A stretch of 64,000 bases of DNA from Lyophyllum atratum. Taxonomy: Eukaryota; Basidiomycota; Agaricomycetes; Agaricales; Lyophyllaceae. A program made the translations under genes and the position numbers. The stretch is from the NCBI GenBank assembly GCA_014905825.1, contig JACGCN010000035.1, positions 186,001 through 250,000 on the forward strand. Direction: 5' to 3'. Below are positions 1 to 10,690 of the stretch, piece by piece (within the stretch, counting starts at the first letter, position 1; each line of letters starts with the position of its first letter). The notes below the pieces were generated by a model. It had not been told where the DNA came from, did not search any database, and saw nothing but the letters and a program-made list of their open reading frames with translations.

Positions 1-809
1 AGTTGATGCTATCATCTTTCTCGCGTGAGTGGACTGCTTGCTCGATGGTGCATCGATTCCTAAGTCCTCTTTTCGATATCTATCTATAGCCCAAGTAAGC
101 CCTTCTTTTGACACTCATCATCCATGATCTGATACCGCCTGTCAGTCTCTCCATTCGATGAGAAACTCGCAGAAGATAGACGCGTCAACCGGCTAGAAGA
201 CAGTTATCTTCTCTGGCGCTCTGTCTGCTCCTGTAAACTCCTCTCGCGCACACAGATCATTCTATGTGAGCACTGCCTTCCACTATCCATCACGTACACA
301 GCCTAACGCCATCCACCGCCCAGTTTTGAACAAGTGCGATCTACTTCAGGCGAAACTCCAAAGAGGAGTACGAATCCGGGACTCCGTGCCTAGCTTCGGG
401 GATAGGAAGAATGATCTCCCCACTGCTACGAGATGTAAGGATTGCCTACTTTGATTGCGATTACTTGACTTACTTACCCCTTGAAAGATTTCCAACAGCA
501 TTTCAAAGATATCTCGAAGCAGCATTCCCCTGTGGCACGCCCCTTCTACATGTATCTGACCTCTGTAATCGTAAGTGCATTTGATACGTCTCTTGTGTTG
601 GACAGCCTCGCAAGGCTGTCCTGCTAGTTGTAGCATCTCGGATGATTAACATTTTTCTTGATAGGACACTCGATCAACAGCTGTAACACTCGGCGCAGGT
701 ATGTCTGATTCGCATTTCTTCGCCCCCCTGCACTCAACACCCTTTTCACCTTACTTCAGTCGAGGAGTCCATCTTACGCGAACATTTACGGCACGCGGAT
801 CTGATGTGA
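1..809 (+). CDS. G-protein alpha subunit, 3' part (5' end outside window)
   Basis: C-terminal part of a heterotrimeric G-protein alpha subunit, a membrane-associated GTPase that relays signals from seven-helix receptors. Exons read 1-24, 90-94, 146-265, 324-434, 488-570, 665-698 and 760-809, all in phase. The product contains VDAIIFLAPISPFDE, the switch-distal segment RVNRLEDSYLLW, the guanine-specificity motif FLNKCD (NKxD), PSFGDRKNDLPTATRYF and the G5 region TSVIDTRSTAVTLG, ending EHLRHADLM. The usual C-terminal Cys at position -4 of Gi-type proteins is absent, as in the divergent basidiomycete G-alpha group I recall. Exon 90-94 is only 5 nt long; it is needed to keep the conserved LAPIS in frame. 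The N-terminal P-loop and switch regions lie upstream of the window. The gene converges on the exchanger at 1192. Family assignment is firm; ligand and receptor are unknown. Confidence 0.9.
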
Positions 810-1191
810 TTATCGTGATTATGTTGTATCATATTCCTTACGTTTCGCTGACACTGGATGGGTGCTTTTTCGACTAGTTTCTAACCATTTACTCTCGAGT
901 TTCTTGCACATATCGTGTAGCACTACCCCTCCTCTTTCTTGCTTTAAGTACCCCTGGTTGTAAATTATCCGTCTACTTACCCCTCGCCCCTCTCTGCGAT
1001 ACCCCTGTTGTACGCACTTAGTACTCATGTACAATGGCTTTATCCGTGCTGTTCTGGCTCCGCTCATACGAATAGACAAATGAACTAAAGCCGATCATAT
1101 TCGGGGACCAGTGAAATAAGGTAAGCATCCAACTATCTATAGCAAACACAAGCGGAGAGAGCACGTCCGTCTACAAAGCATAACATCGACA
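810..1191. other. Convergent intergenic region
   Basis: The 380 bp between the stop of the G-alpha gene and the stop of the exchanger are AT-rich relative to the coding exons and should hold both 3' untranslated regions. I see no gene or repeat. Confidence 0.6.
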
Positions 1192-3482
1192 TCACGATAT
1201 TCTACCTTCCCCGTTGAAGCTATTACTTCTCAACGTCGGACTAGGTAGCCCCCTTTCTGTCCTACTCAGATCCGGGGGAACCGCCACCCGCGGCGTGCGC
1301 CCTAACTCAATCTCAGGCGAAGAAATATCATCCTCATCCTCACTACTATGCCCCGGAGTCCCCGTTCCACTACCCCCTCCTCCTACAGCACCCAACCCGC
1401 CAGCACCCGACGCAGTCCGCCGCGCTCTCCGAGCATGGAACGTCCGACTCGCAGTGGCATTCGAGAATATCGGTAGTAGGTATCGCTCGTCTAGCGCTTG
1501 GAACCACTTTCCGTCCTGCCCGACACCAGCAGCGGCTGCTGCGAGACTTTGTCGAGGCGGGTGGCCTGTGGACAGGTCGGGCGTGATCGCCATAGGGAGT
1601 ATTTCGCCCGAGTCTGAGTCAAATGAACTGGAGGAAGAGGTAGAGAATACAGCAGGCCCTTGTGCCTGGTGGTTATAGCTTCTCGCTCCATAGTGCGAGC
1701 CCACCTGTGCTGCGCGACTAGGGTAGCTCTGATTCTGGGATAAAGCAGACGGCTCGTCGTCTACGAAGCTCCCGAATCGTCCGCTGCGACGCCCGGTCCA
1801 AGGGGCTCGTCCGGCGAAATCCTCGTCGTCACTGCTGTCCGCATCGTCTTCGACGCCGGTCCGAATACCGAGAACTTCGAGCATACGGGCCGTGGTACCG
1901 CCAAAGAGGAGGACCGTGAGCACGACAACGACGAGGACTGTCGTTCGCAGGACTTGAGCATTGGGTCCAGTGAAGCCAGCGGCGAGTGCGACGCCTACAG
2001 CTCCTCGTAGTCCGGCCCAGAATAGCATCATTTGATAAGAGTGGGGAAGCTCCTCCGTTCGCTGGCCCCGGGCATGTTTCTGGAAAAGATTGATCGCTTC
2101 AGAGAGCGGGAATACGGCTGCGTATCGGGTGAAGACGACGGCAACGGTGGTGATAGCGATAAAGAGCGGCTTCACGTAGCTCATGACTGGCACAGTGGTC
2201 GGAGCGCTGGTGAATAGCGAGATTCCGAGGTAAATAAAGATGAAATTCTCCGACAGGCGTGCGAGGGTCGAGAAGAGGTACTTCGTCGCGCGTTGGGTCT
2301 TCTGTGACATCGTATGGTAGGCATAGTGCTTGAGGGTGATACCGCAGAATAGAAGTGACACGATTCCGGACATTTCGAGTCCGGTAGAGAAGAAGTAGCA
2401 GGTGTAGGCACACAGGGGAATGAGGCACGATTCAATGGAAGGGAAGAGGTGGAGGGAGGAGTGTTTAAGGATCAAGGACATGCCCAGACCAAACGACACT
2501 CCAAGGGCCAGCGAAACCGTGAAGGACAATATAAAGATTCCAAGACCACTGAAAATCGACGATAGGTACACTTCCGTCCCATGGAATTGGGTTAGCGTTC
2601 TTGAAGTAAGGAAAGGCGTCAACGCAAATTCAGCCTAGATATACCGGAAACCTACTGGTACATAACGATACTCACGGCATCGTTGAGCAAGCTTTCGCCA
2701 AAAATGACGCTATATAACTTGGGGTCCACTTTGTATTGTTGGAATATGGCCAATATGGTCACTGGATCAGTTGCAGAAAGCGTCGACCCGAAAGTCAAGC
2801 ACTCCAGAAGGGTGAGTTCGAGCGACTCTATGCCAAGAGAAGAATATATCCAGACGAGGACTCTGTTCCGGAAGTTAGCAACACCGCCGTTATCACAGCT
2901 CGAACAGACGCACCCGACCCCGACTGCTGATATGAAAGTCCCGAAGAAAGCGAAGATAAGTATTGAACCGAAATTGCGAAAGAAGTTCTCCTGTAAGATA
3001 TGAGAACTGAGGCGCGTCTGGAAGAGCGCGTAACTCGCCTGTTTGAGTTCATATCCAGAGTTCAGGATGATAGGTGGGAGCAGGAGGTTGAAGAACAGCG
3101 TATGCCGGAATGTCTGCGAGGAAGGATGATGTAGTCAGTCGCCCCGAACTGCTAGAGATATGACATCGTGAAAGTCTTCTTCCATCGAAGCCTTCCTGAC
3201 CATAACTCAAGAACTTACTAGCATGTCCCTGATCATTGTCCCTGGTGCCAGCCTTACAACCAGACCCACAAACATGCCCGCGAATATAGAAACAAGGGTT
3301 TCATGTACGGCACGTATCCGCTTGATTTGCAGGTAATAAGACGTCCATAGGGAAAGGATGAGGAGCATGCAGACGAGAAAGAGGGACCAGGACGAGTAAT
3401 ACTCCTCCTCCTCCGGGGCAGGGATCCCGGACTCGGAAGGAGAGGCGGCCATCGCTACCAGTGTGGCGAGCTTGATGGACAT
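1192..3482 (-). CDS. NHX1: Endosomal/vacuolar Na+(K+)/H+ exchanger (CPA1, Nhx1-like)
   Basis: Membrane antiporter exchanging luminal H+ for Na+ or K+ in late endosome/vacuole, by similarity to yeast Nhx1. Exons 3219-3482, 3039-3113, 2914-2990, 2656-2862 and 1192-2599 join in phase to about 676 aa. Hallmarks: LLPPIILNSGYEL, the ion-binding TLSATDPVT and GESLLNDAVSIVMY segments, SGIVSLLFCGITLKHYA, ARLSENFIFIYLG and the GLRGAVGVALA helix, then an acidic/Ser-rich cytosolic tail. The N-terminal exon supplies a hydrophobic helix around residues 33-52. Two introns (2991-3038, a GC-AG type of 48 nt, and 2863-2913, 51 nt) are multiples of three without stops, so retention would insert residues without frameshift; yeast-like proteins lack those residues, so I splice them. 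The start at 3482 is the first Met before the first helix. Confidence 0.92.
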
Positions 3483-3701
3483 GAGCGTCGAAGATAAAGC
3501 ACAGTCAAGGCTTCACTGGACAGCTGAGCAACTTTTGCCCCCCCTCATCGACCCCACTTGATTATGTAACCAGGATCACCAGAAGCAAATAGAAATCAAT
3601 TGCAGACGAACACAGCAACAGCAAAGAGTTGAGAGTAGGTATGCAGGTATGGGATACGTAGTATTATGCAGATATATAGGTAGTGTAGAGAACTCTCTAA
3701 A

Positions 3702-5123
3702 TTAACGTCTTCCAGGCTTTTGATTTGAGGCTTGGGCTTTGGCCTCGTCGATTTTAGCACGGTATTTCATGATAACGTATTCGATGGTCTCCATTGGGCT
3801 GGGGAGCTTCCCTTGCGACTCGCGGGGCACAGTTGGGATGTCAAGGGCAGCGCGCACGCGTGGTTGTTGCAACAGCCACGACTGGGCGGTTGTAGCCACA
3901 CTTGTAGTGAGGAGCGACACCATCAGACCCTAGTCCTGTGTCACTTTACTGCATATCTGGAGGGCAACAGAAACTCACCGAAGGGAATGCACTCATGACC
4001 CATATACCTGCTACAGACAACAGACGAAGACCGTTCATGATGTGCCCCATTTCCGGACGTTCAGTGAGGTTCAGCTCCGCAGCACCAACCTAGAATTTAG
4101 ACATCAGTATAACCTTCAAATAGGTAGACGACAAACGAACGCTAATTTGTGTGTTCACTGCGGCGCAGAGAAGGATTGGGAGGGCCATATAGGGGTCCGG
4201 AGCCGTCATATCAGGCAGAAACGACACTCCGCTGTCCTTCAATTGCGGAAGAGGCAAGTCGCACATCTTCTTGATACCAAAGAACAGACCCAGAGTAACA
4301 GGAATTTGAACAAACGGCACCAACGCTGTCGCACCCATGCTGACACCAGCATCGGTGTACAGTTTCCGCATCTTCAATGCTGCGCGCTGCATCGCGAGCT
4401 TGTCGCCACTTTTCCGTGCTACCTCCATCTCCTTCTGCATTTTCAAGATATGTGGCTGGAGAGGAAGGAGGCGCGCGGAGTTCCGCAAGCCTTTGACTGT
4501 GATGGGAAAGAGGAGAACCTTCCACAACAGACTCCCTGCAACGATTGTCCAGAACCAAGGCAAACTGGAGGTGACGTTGATAACCTCGAAACTCCAACGT
4601 ATTAGACCGGCGGGTGTCCAGCTGACCAGTCCCAAGGCTGCGAGATCTCCATACTGCAGAGCGGCGGGCAGGTGAGTCGTCACCGCATCACCGAGACCAG
4701 AGATGATGTCCGTTGACGCCTCCGTAGAAACAGCCTCTAGTGGTACAATTGCGCTTGAAGCTGCAGACGCTGAGCTCTCTTCAACAGGTGCGCTCGACGC
4801 AGCTGGCACTTCAGAGGCGGTTTGGGTGAGGTTCCGCGTCGTCATTAGCAGAAGTCGTGACCTGTAACTGCTGGAACGACCAGCATGCTAGTCTGAGAGT
4901 GAATTCAGTAATTTATTAGGACTTGTAAATGTGTCTTACCTGCATAAGCAAAGAGAAAGACCTGGCATTGAGACCTGCCCCGACGCAGTTTGTGCGGGGA
5001 GCCAACCTGGTTGCAAGTTAGATTTTCCTAAACATACGATGACATTAAGCTCACTTGCCTATAACCCGCTAACCGCAGCGAACCTAGCCTGATATGCGGA
5101 CCCAGGGCGCCTGCAAACGCCAT
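3702..5123 (-). CDS. OXA1: Mitochondrial inner-membrane insertase Oxa1 (YidC/Oxa1/Alb3)
   Basis: Inserts mitochondrially made and some imported proteins, such as respiratory-chain subunits, into the inner membrane from the matrix side. Five exons, 5059-5123, 4940-5006, 4141-4887, 3979-4089 and 3702-3929, are all in phase and give about 405 aa. The first two short exons encode an Arg-rich, acid-poor N-terminus typical of a mitochondrial presequence. Core features: PWFWTIVAGSLLWKVLLFPI, LQPHILKMQKEM followed by a charged matrix loop, ATALVPFVQIPVTLGLFFGI, and the last membrane helices GLRLLSVAGIWVMSAFPS and MVSLLTTSVATTAQSW. A basic tail follows. The first intron has a GCAAGT donor (GC-AG); the GT 4 nt downstream breaks the frame. 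The start is at 5123; a downstream Met at 4845 would lose the presequence. COX18 is a less likely alternative because of the long loop and tail. Confidence 0.93.
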
Positions 5124-5203
5124 TTGCCTTGCTGAGAGGATGGGTCACCGTGAAGCGCAAACAACGATACTCCGCAAAAATTCAGAATTCTCACGTCGGT
5201 CAC
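5124..5203. promoter_or_regulatory. Short bidirectional promoter between OXA1 and the DUF202 gene
   Basis: OXA1 starts at 5123 on the minus strand, and the earliest convincing Met of the divergent DUF202 gene is at 5204 on the plus strand, leaving about 80 bp. Both genes must share this space, or have 5' leaders reaching into each other. No TATA box stands out. This is an inference from gene positions. Confidence 0.35.
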
Positions 5204-5908
5204 ATGATAGACGCGATCGAGGTCACACCTCTCGGTCCGAAGCTCCGGGTTGATATTGACAGCCTCCGAATTGCGGAACCATTCTTCTCTTCGGTGCCAC
5301 TCAACAGCGAGCGCACACTTGAATGGTCGTGCAGCCATTGCTGCTATGAGCCGCCGATACAGGTGAGTCCTACGTCCTTGGGCTCCGAAGCCACTAACTT
5401 TATGGAGATACCCAGGGGACACCGAGCGAACTCCTTTCAGGCAGTGGATATCAACGAGCTAGTTGAACTAAGGGCGAGACAGCGAACCTTTCATGGGGCG
5501 TACAGCCGTACTGCAATTGGGAACCTAGGTTCTGCCTTGACGATCTTACGACTGTTCGACCACCGATTCTATCGAAGTGAGTCACATCTCCTCGCACCAA
5601 ATACCTCAACCTTACGGGTATACTTACTCTCTTCCCCTCCACGTTCAGTTGGCATTCTCTTCGCTATACTCGGCAGCCTGCTTATGGCTCTCTCATACCT
5701 GAGGGCGAGGCACTCCGATCAGGATTTCGATGACCGATGGAAGGAGGAGCGTGCAAAGCGGCACCAAGACGCAATGAAGACGGTCGGGCAGGAGGGGACC
5801 CGAATTTTCGGACGGCCGTTCATAACGGCTGGGTGGATTGTATTGGCTGTAGCATGTGTTGTCGCCGTGGTGGAAGTGGGGTTACTTGTTCTGATTATGC
5901 GTCTATGA
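5204..5908 (+). CDS. DUF202-domain small membrane protein
   Basis: Putative three-helix membrane protein of the DUF202/YidH type, the family also found as the membrane part of vacuolar transporter chaperones. Introns at 5363-5440 and 5577-5648 keep the frame; exon 2 (5441-5576) has RARQRTFHGAYSRTAIGNLG, resembling the family's ERTFLAW(V/L)RT motif, and runs into the first helix ALTILRLF. The last exon carries GILFAILGSLLMALSYL, a charged linker KEERAKRH and a final helix WIVLAVACVVAVVEVGLLVL before the stop. The 5' exon shows no recognisable domain; the frame is also open from an ATG at 5129, so the start is uncertain. Function in fungi is unknown; the Phe-His-Gly-Ala variation in the normally conserved motif suggests divergence. 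Confidence 0.62.
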   Translation: MIDAIEVTPLGPKLRVDIDSLRIAEPFFSSVPLNSERTLEWSCSHCCYEPPIQVSPTSLGSEATNFMEIPRGHRANSFQAVDINELVELRARQRTFHGAYSRTAIGNLGSALTILRLFDHRFYRSESHLLAPNTSTLRVYLLSSPPRSVGILFAILGSLLMALSYLRARHSDQDFDDRWKEERAKRHQDAMKTVGQEGTRIFGRPFITAGWIVLAVACVVAVVEVGLLVLIMRL

Positions 5909-8165
5909 ACATTGTGCGTCTGTTCCCTTTTGCTCCCGGTTAACCCCCCCTGATCAATTATTGGCTCATTCGGTTCCTCCAATTCTATGTTACCTCGGGA
6001 GCAGATAGGTCGTGCTGTACTTCTACTTGCTGCGTGTATTGATTTTTTGTCTGGAACCTTATCACGTATCATGTGTCTGATTCTCCATCAAATACAGTTG
6101 GACCTGCAAGGTCTAGGCCTCCTCGTTCATCGGCCCTTCTAACATATTTGAATGCTTTAATTACCTACAGGGAAACCTCATACGGTTTTGGTTATTTATA
6201 TGAAGTTGATGACAGACGCAACCCTTCTCCACAGACCGTCGCTCTGCATTCAAAGCCACGGGCACTGTGGCAACAACGTCATAGAAACTCTATTACAGTA
6301 GGACGGGGATCTTCTCTGAATATGGGATGGATGCAGGTGGCGACATCACCCTGTCAAACCAACGACTGCCGACCCAGCAAATTCTTGCCATTTAATTGGA
6401 GCTGGGCCTTTAAGGATGGGTATAGAAGTCCCTTGATTGATCCCCTTGTACTTACTGAAGTGGGCTTGCGCACGTTGACTATGACTTTTGTTCCGTCTCC
6501 TTTTTCAGCGTTAGTCCGCTCGGAGCTGAAAGGAAAGGGGACGGATTCTGCGCTCCTCGCAATAATGCACGACCAATATTCCTCCCTACTCGACATAGGC
6601 TGCCGAATATTTATAGCCAAAGCACCCTGTATCAACCCCCACAACCAATAAAACGCAGGAAGCGACGCCCCGTGAGTCTGGAGCCCAGATCTAGACCACA
6701 CGCCGTACGCCATACTAATCCATGATTTGCAATTTCCTGCCTTACGGGACGCTCACAATAAGCGGAAACGAGGAGTGTCAACTATCACGGCTCCAAAACA
6801 CCATTAAGCTAGAAGCTATATACATTCTTCCCATTTCGAAGAGGGCGCTTTTTCAAATGAAGCTGGGTCTCGACTCTTTACCTTTCGTCCTGACGTTGGC
6901 AGTCTTATCTTGCATATCTAGCTTGAAGGTGATCTACGTTCCATAAATGTGACTCAGATCTAACGATTTATCGTATTGTAGGAAACAGCCGATTCAGACA
7001 TCATCTGCAAACGCGGCGGTGATATTACCTTTTTTTCGGACAAGTAAGGTGAAGAATCTTCGTTCTCCAAGTCGTGGTCAAGATCTACTTGACGCCTGAT
7101 GATGCCATTGTCCAGTGTCCTTTTCGGAAGGATGCCAATGTTTGGTTCAGTCTCCTAAGACAAATATCCGGCTGATTTGAGCCGGCCGCGGGAGTTGAAC
7201 TCCTTGGGCCTTCGCCTAAAAAGATTGAACATATCCTGTCACTGGCAAGCGATACCAAGTACAAGGACACCAGCCCTAGGCATTCTCAGGATCTCTCCCA
7301 CCTTTCTCCGGGAGGGGGAGATTCTTGATGGGAAATAAGCCAAACCTCGCCGTTTACATATTTTCTGCCGTCGATCGGCCTTGACAGCCTTGAAGTGCAC
7401 CAGAGCTCCTAAATCTCATGCGCTATCTCTTCTCCGCATCCTCCTAGACGCCTGACCTACATGTCGTTATCTACAAATCCCATGGGACCCACAAAGCCCT
7501 CATTAAAGTCGGGCCTTACACTGACGCAGCCACCAGAAATGAATTCCACGTGGGGGTCTGGACTCTGGACGAACGACGTCGACCTCGTATCAACACACAC
7601 CTGCCCGAATGTACGTCTTATTTGTCATTCATTTCCGCCGTGCAACGTGGTATTTTCTCTCCGTTGCCGAGGTTCCAGTGCCTCTGGGAAATGAAACAAT
7701 GTACTCCACACAGTGGATTAGGAAAATCAGTCCCAGGCGGATGGATTCCTAGGCCGCATTCGGTAGGGATGTAGAGACCCAATGACACAAACGGTAAGAT
7801 CTGTGAAAGGTCAGATTTTCAGGGTTCCCGTGAATATGCATGGCAGGAACGCAATGAGCAGAACAAATACGTTACCGCCCCCTTCTTATCTCAGCGGCGA
7901 CACATGGAAACCCGTCAATGACTGAATTAACTACTGGTCGTCATTCTCACCGATATTCCTCTCCGTCGTGAAGAAAAGATTATCCAGATGCATTCGTCAA
8001 CGGCCGCCGAAACAGGAAAGAAAAAGAGAGAACATCTGAATCGCAAGCCGGCTTCCAAATGTACAACACAAAGAGAAATACAACGCAGATTTACCCGCCG
8101 TTTCATACCGTGTACTGTGTCATGCTTACGCAGAAGACCGATAATATCAGCTTCTTTACTCCTTG
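5909..8165. other. Gene-poor region with weak protein-like fragments
   Basis: No intact gene could be assembled over 2.2 kb. Open frames at 6073-6651 (+) and 6354-6713 (-) overlap one another and show no family pattern or splice structure. A stretch near 7459-7690 (+) reads like a decayed domain and is listed separately. The minus strand at 7085-7270 gives one more open frame of unknown kind. The region looks like eroded accessory DNA. Confidence 0.5.
7459..7694 (+). pseudogene. Possible relic of a nuclease/RNase H-like domain
   Basis: One frame reads DLHVVIYKSHGTHKALIKVG then YTDAATRNEFHVGVWTLDE, which loosely resembles the strand-strand-helix start of RNase H folds used by retroelements. 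There is no start codon, no catalytic set of acidic residues that I can trust, and the frame decays after 7690. It could equally be chance. I record it because the composition looks more protein-like than its surroundings. Confidence 0.18.
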
Positions 8166-10372
8166 TCAGCCGTTGTGACTAGGTGGTGTCCGGGATGCAA
8201 GCGCAGCCGCATATGGATTCCCTGTAGCGCCTTAGTCATTTGCTAGTGGAGGAATTCAATTACTCACTGTTCCCCCAACTCGGCGGTGCATTTGGGGAAG
8301 ACAAAGTGGTCGATATAGGCTCAGGAAACGATGGTGGTGCAGACTCTTCCGGCGTCGGGTGAGGTTCCGCTGGTGGCGCCTCTATTATTGATGTCCCTCC
8401 TGAAGCGACCGAGGCTGTACGGTAGCTAGGAGGTCGGTCAGATAACGGCGTTCCTCTTTCCTGAGAGGTTCTTTCAAAGGTTTCCGCGCGAAATGAATCT
8501 AACGCCATCCTGTCTCTTTCTAAATCCTGGGAGACCTCGACCAGCTGAGCACCGGCAGTATTGGCTCTCCGTTGAGCGGCGTCTCGTTCTGCCGTCAGCT
8601 GTAATTGTCGTCAGGCTTGGTCAGGTGCACGAAGTCCATTAGTTGCTTACACGACGATGGGTACGCTCAAGCTCGGCTGCAGAGGCTGCGATCTTCCCTG
8701 TCAATTGAAAACGTAAGTTTAATATCGGAAAATGCGGGGGAAAAGCGGAATCACGGTGAAATGCCATGTCTGTGAAGATATTATCGAAGAAAACATCACT
8801 CATCAGGGATCTTTGTGAAACAATGATGGTCAGCCTCGATAGGGTTTGTCTTAGGGGATAAGATGATTATCGCATACCCTTGCGCTATTGCCACACGACC
8901 TATAGGTTTCACGAACGGAGAGGCCTGCTGTGCTTGTCTACATAACATCTCGGTCTGACCAGCGAGCGTTTGAGCCGTACCAAGCGCGCTACGCTCCATC
9001 ATGTCGGCCATCCTGAATAGGAAAACCAACAGGTATAAGTTGTCTCACAAAAGCTTCATTTAATATGTTCTACGCACCCCCCGCCACCGAACATATCTAA
9101 GTTTAATCGATGACAATGTCACCTGAACTGTCTCTCGTGATGGGCAGGAGGAAAGGCTCACCCCATTGTGAGTATCCCAAGGCTCCGTTAACCCTGGCTT
9201 TACAAGCGGACATTGATCTATCAGCTCGTGCCAGGATCTCGGCAGCCTGGCATTCAGCATTGAGCGTGCGCTGAATCTCATCATGTAAGGTTTGCGATGA
9301 CCGAAGCTGGGATTCTAGCATGTCATCTTCAGGGAAATCTGATGAGGTTCGGCGCTGTCAGCACCCGTTACCCGCGTCCCAGCAGGGCCAGTGTGAAACG
9401 GTGTACTGACCTTCTGTAGGGCCATCGAATATTCGAAGGTATAGATCTGACAGTTCCTTCTTCAGGGCTTCGTACTGGACTCCTTTTTCCGAGAGTTCCA
9501 CTGTCTGGAGTTGCAGATAGTGTCATTAGTGACAGTCAAAGCGGACGATTCGGACGGATTCAAGGATTTGATTTAGACACGGATTCAGGATGAATCCAAA
9601 ACCTGCGTGAATCGTGGGAAACTTGAATCGTACATGAATCGTTGAAGCGCCTCCGGAGGCGCTTCGACATGCTGAATCCGATTCAAATGGCCTCTTTCTT
9701 GCTTGACCCACACAAACAATATGAATGGAGGGAGAAACCCCTCCGAGAATCCGCGCGGTCAAAGTTAAGCATGATTCAGACACGATTCAAGCATCATTCA
9801 TGGGTCTAAATCATTAGTAAATCTGTCATCAAATCGTGTTTTAAATCTTCCCGAATCGTCCGCTTTGACTGTCACTATTACTCCATTTATCATTCCATGC
9901 GACTCATGGCAAAGATGAACCACCCACCGCCTGCTTAGCCTCGCTCAGCATCTGGCGAAGCGTGTTTTGGCTGTCCCTCTCCGTGTACTCCTGCTGCAAG
10001 GCTTCCACATATTCGCTTGACATGGAAGTTCTATTAAGTTTATCAGATTAAAATTGTTAGACGAGGGACTTACCGTTCTTCTTTACTTTCTTTAGCCTCG
10101 AACTTCTCTCTTCTTCCTGTTAGCTTATGTGCTAAGCGCCGAGCAGTAGAGTCACGTAGAGCAATATGTTCTTTCCTTTCCTTTGCGGTTGTCTCCGAGA
10201 GTTTCTTGAGTCGGTTCTCGCTCTGTCGCAATTGTGTCTCCAGATCCTTAACATAGCTAGCTTGGTGAGATAGGGCTGAAGGGATGTAATCGAGTTCCGA
10301 AATGCTGGCCATGAGCCGGGAACGATAGGGAGCATTATCACGGATGGTTTGAGGTGTCGATGGGGCTGCCAT
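8166..10372 (-). CDS. Coiled-coil protein of unknown function
   Basis: Multi-exon gene for an Agaricomycete-type coiled-coil protein. Exons I can phase: 10074-10372, 9928-10030, 9411-9504, 9162-9338, 9078-9096 (19 nt), 8878-9012, then short exons near 8690-8650 and 8590-8260, and a last exon 8166-8221. The N-terminus reads MAAPSTPQTIRDNAPYRSRL, followed by heptad-rich stretches SYVKDLETQLRQSENRLKKL, EALQQEYTERDSQNTLRQML and ERTHRR/LTAERDAAQRRAN, then a Pro/Ser-rich tail (DRPPSYRTAS, PPAEPHPTPEESAPP) ending PYAAALASRTPPSHNG. No enzymatic motif is visible. Structural or scaffold roles are only a guess. The intron 9505-9927 is enlarged by a MITE. The joint between 8878 and 8690 is unresolved and may hide another small exon. 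Confidence 0.65.
9528..9876. mobile_element. MITE in an intron of the coiled-coil gene
   Basis: A 349-bp element with perfect 26-bp terminal inverted repeats, beginning AGTGACAGTCAAAGCGGACG at 9528 and ending with the reverse complement at 9851-9876. The flanks repeat ATT on both sides (or TA if the ends are trimmed by one base), so the target duplication is 3 bp ATT or 2 bp TA; the latter would suit Tc1/mariner. The interior is rich in GAATC/GATTC words and has a perfect 22-bp palindrome at 9644-9665. There is no coding capacity. It sits inside the intron between exons 9928-10030 and 9411-9504, about 24 bp from the acceptor. Confidence 0.85.
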
Positions 10373-10690
10373 TATGTTTTGGGGTCTTGAAGTTGGCGTT
10401 TTATGCTCTAGTCTACACTTAACTATGCTGTGATGATATCTGAGCAGCTAATATATCGCTGATGAACTCCGTGACACCCGATAGTGAGGTACAGCAACAG
10501 CAGTAGGGTCACTGAACAGATTGCTGTTAGGCACACGATGAGGACGAGGCAGTGCTGAGCGCGATTAGCAGAGATGGTGGTCCAACGTCACAAAGTTAAC
10601 ATACAACCATCATCAAGTCTAAGTAACTTAAATTACGTCATAGACAATGAAAATGGTATAGTGATGTTCACCGATCCGGGACCGATTATG

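Noticed and set aside
7160..7240. A tRNA-like T-arm (GAGTTGAACTCC) at about 7190
   Set aside because: No matching acceptor stem, D-arm or anticodon arm can be folded around it.
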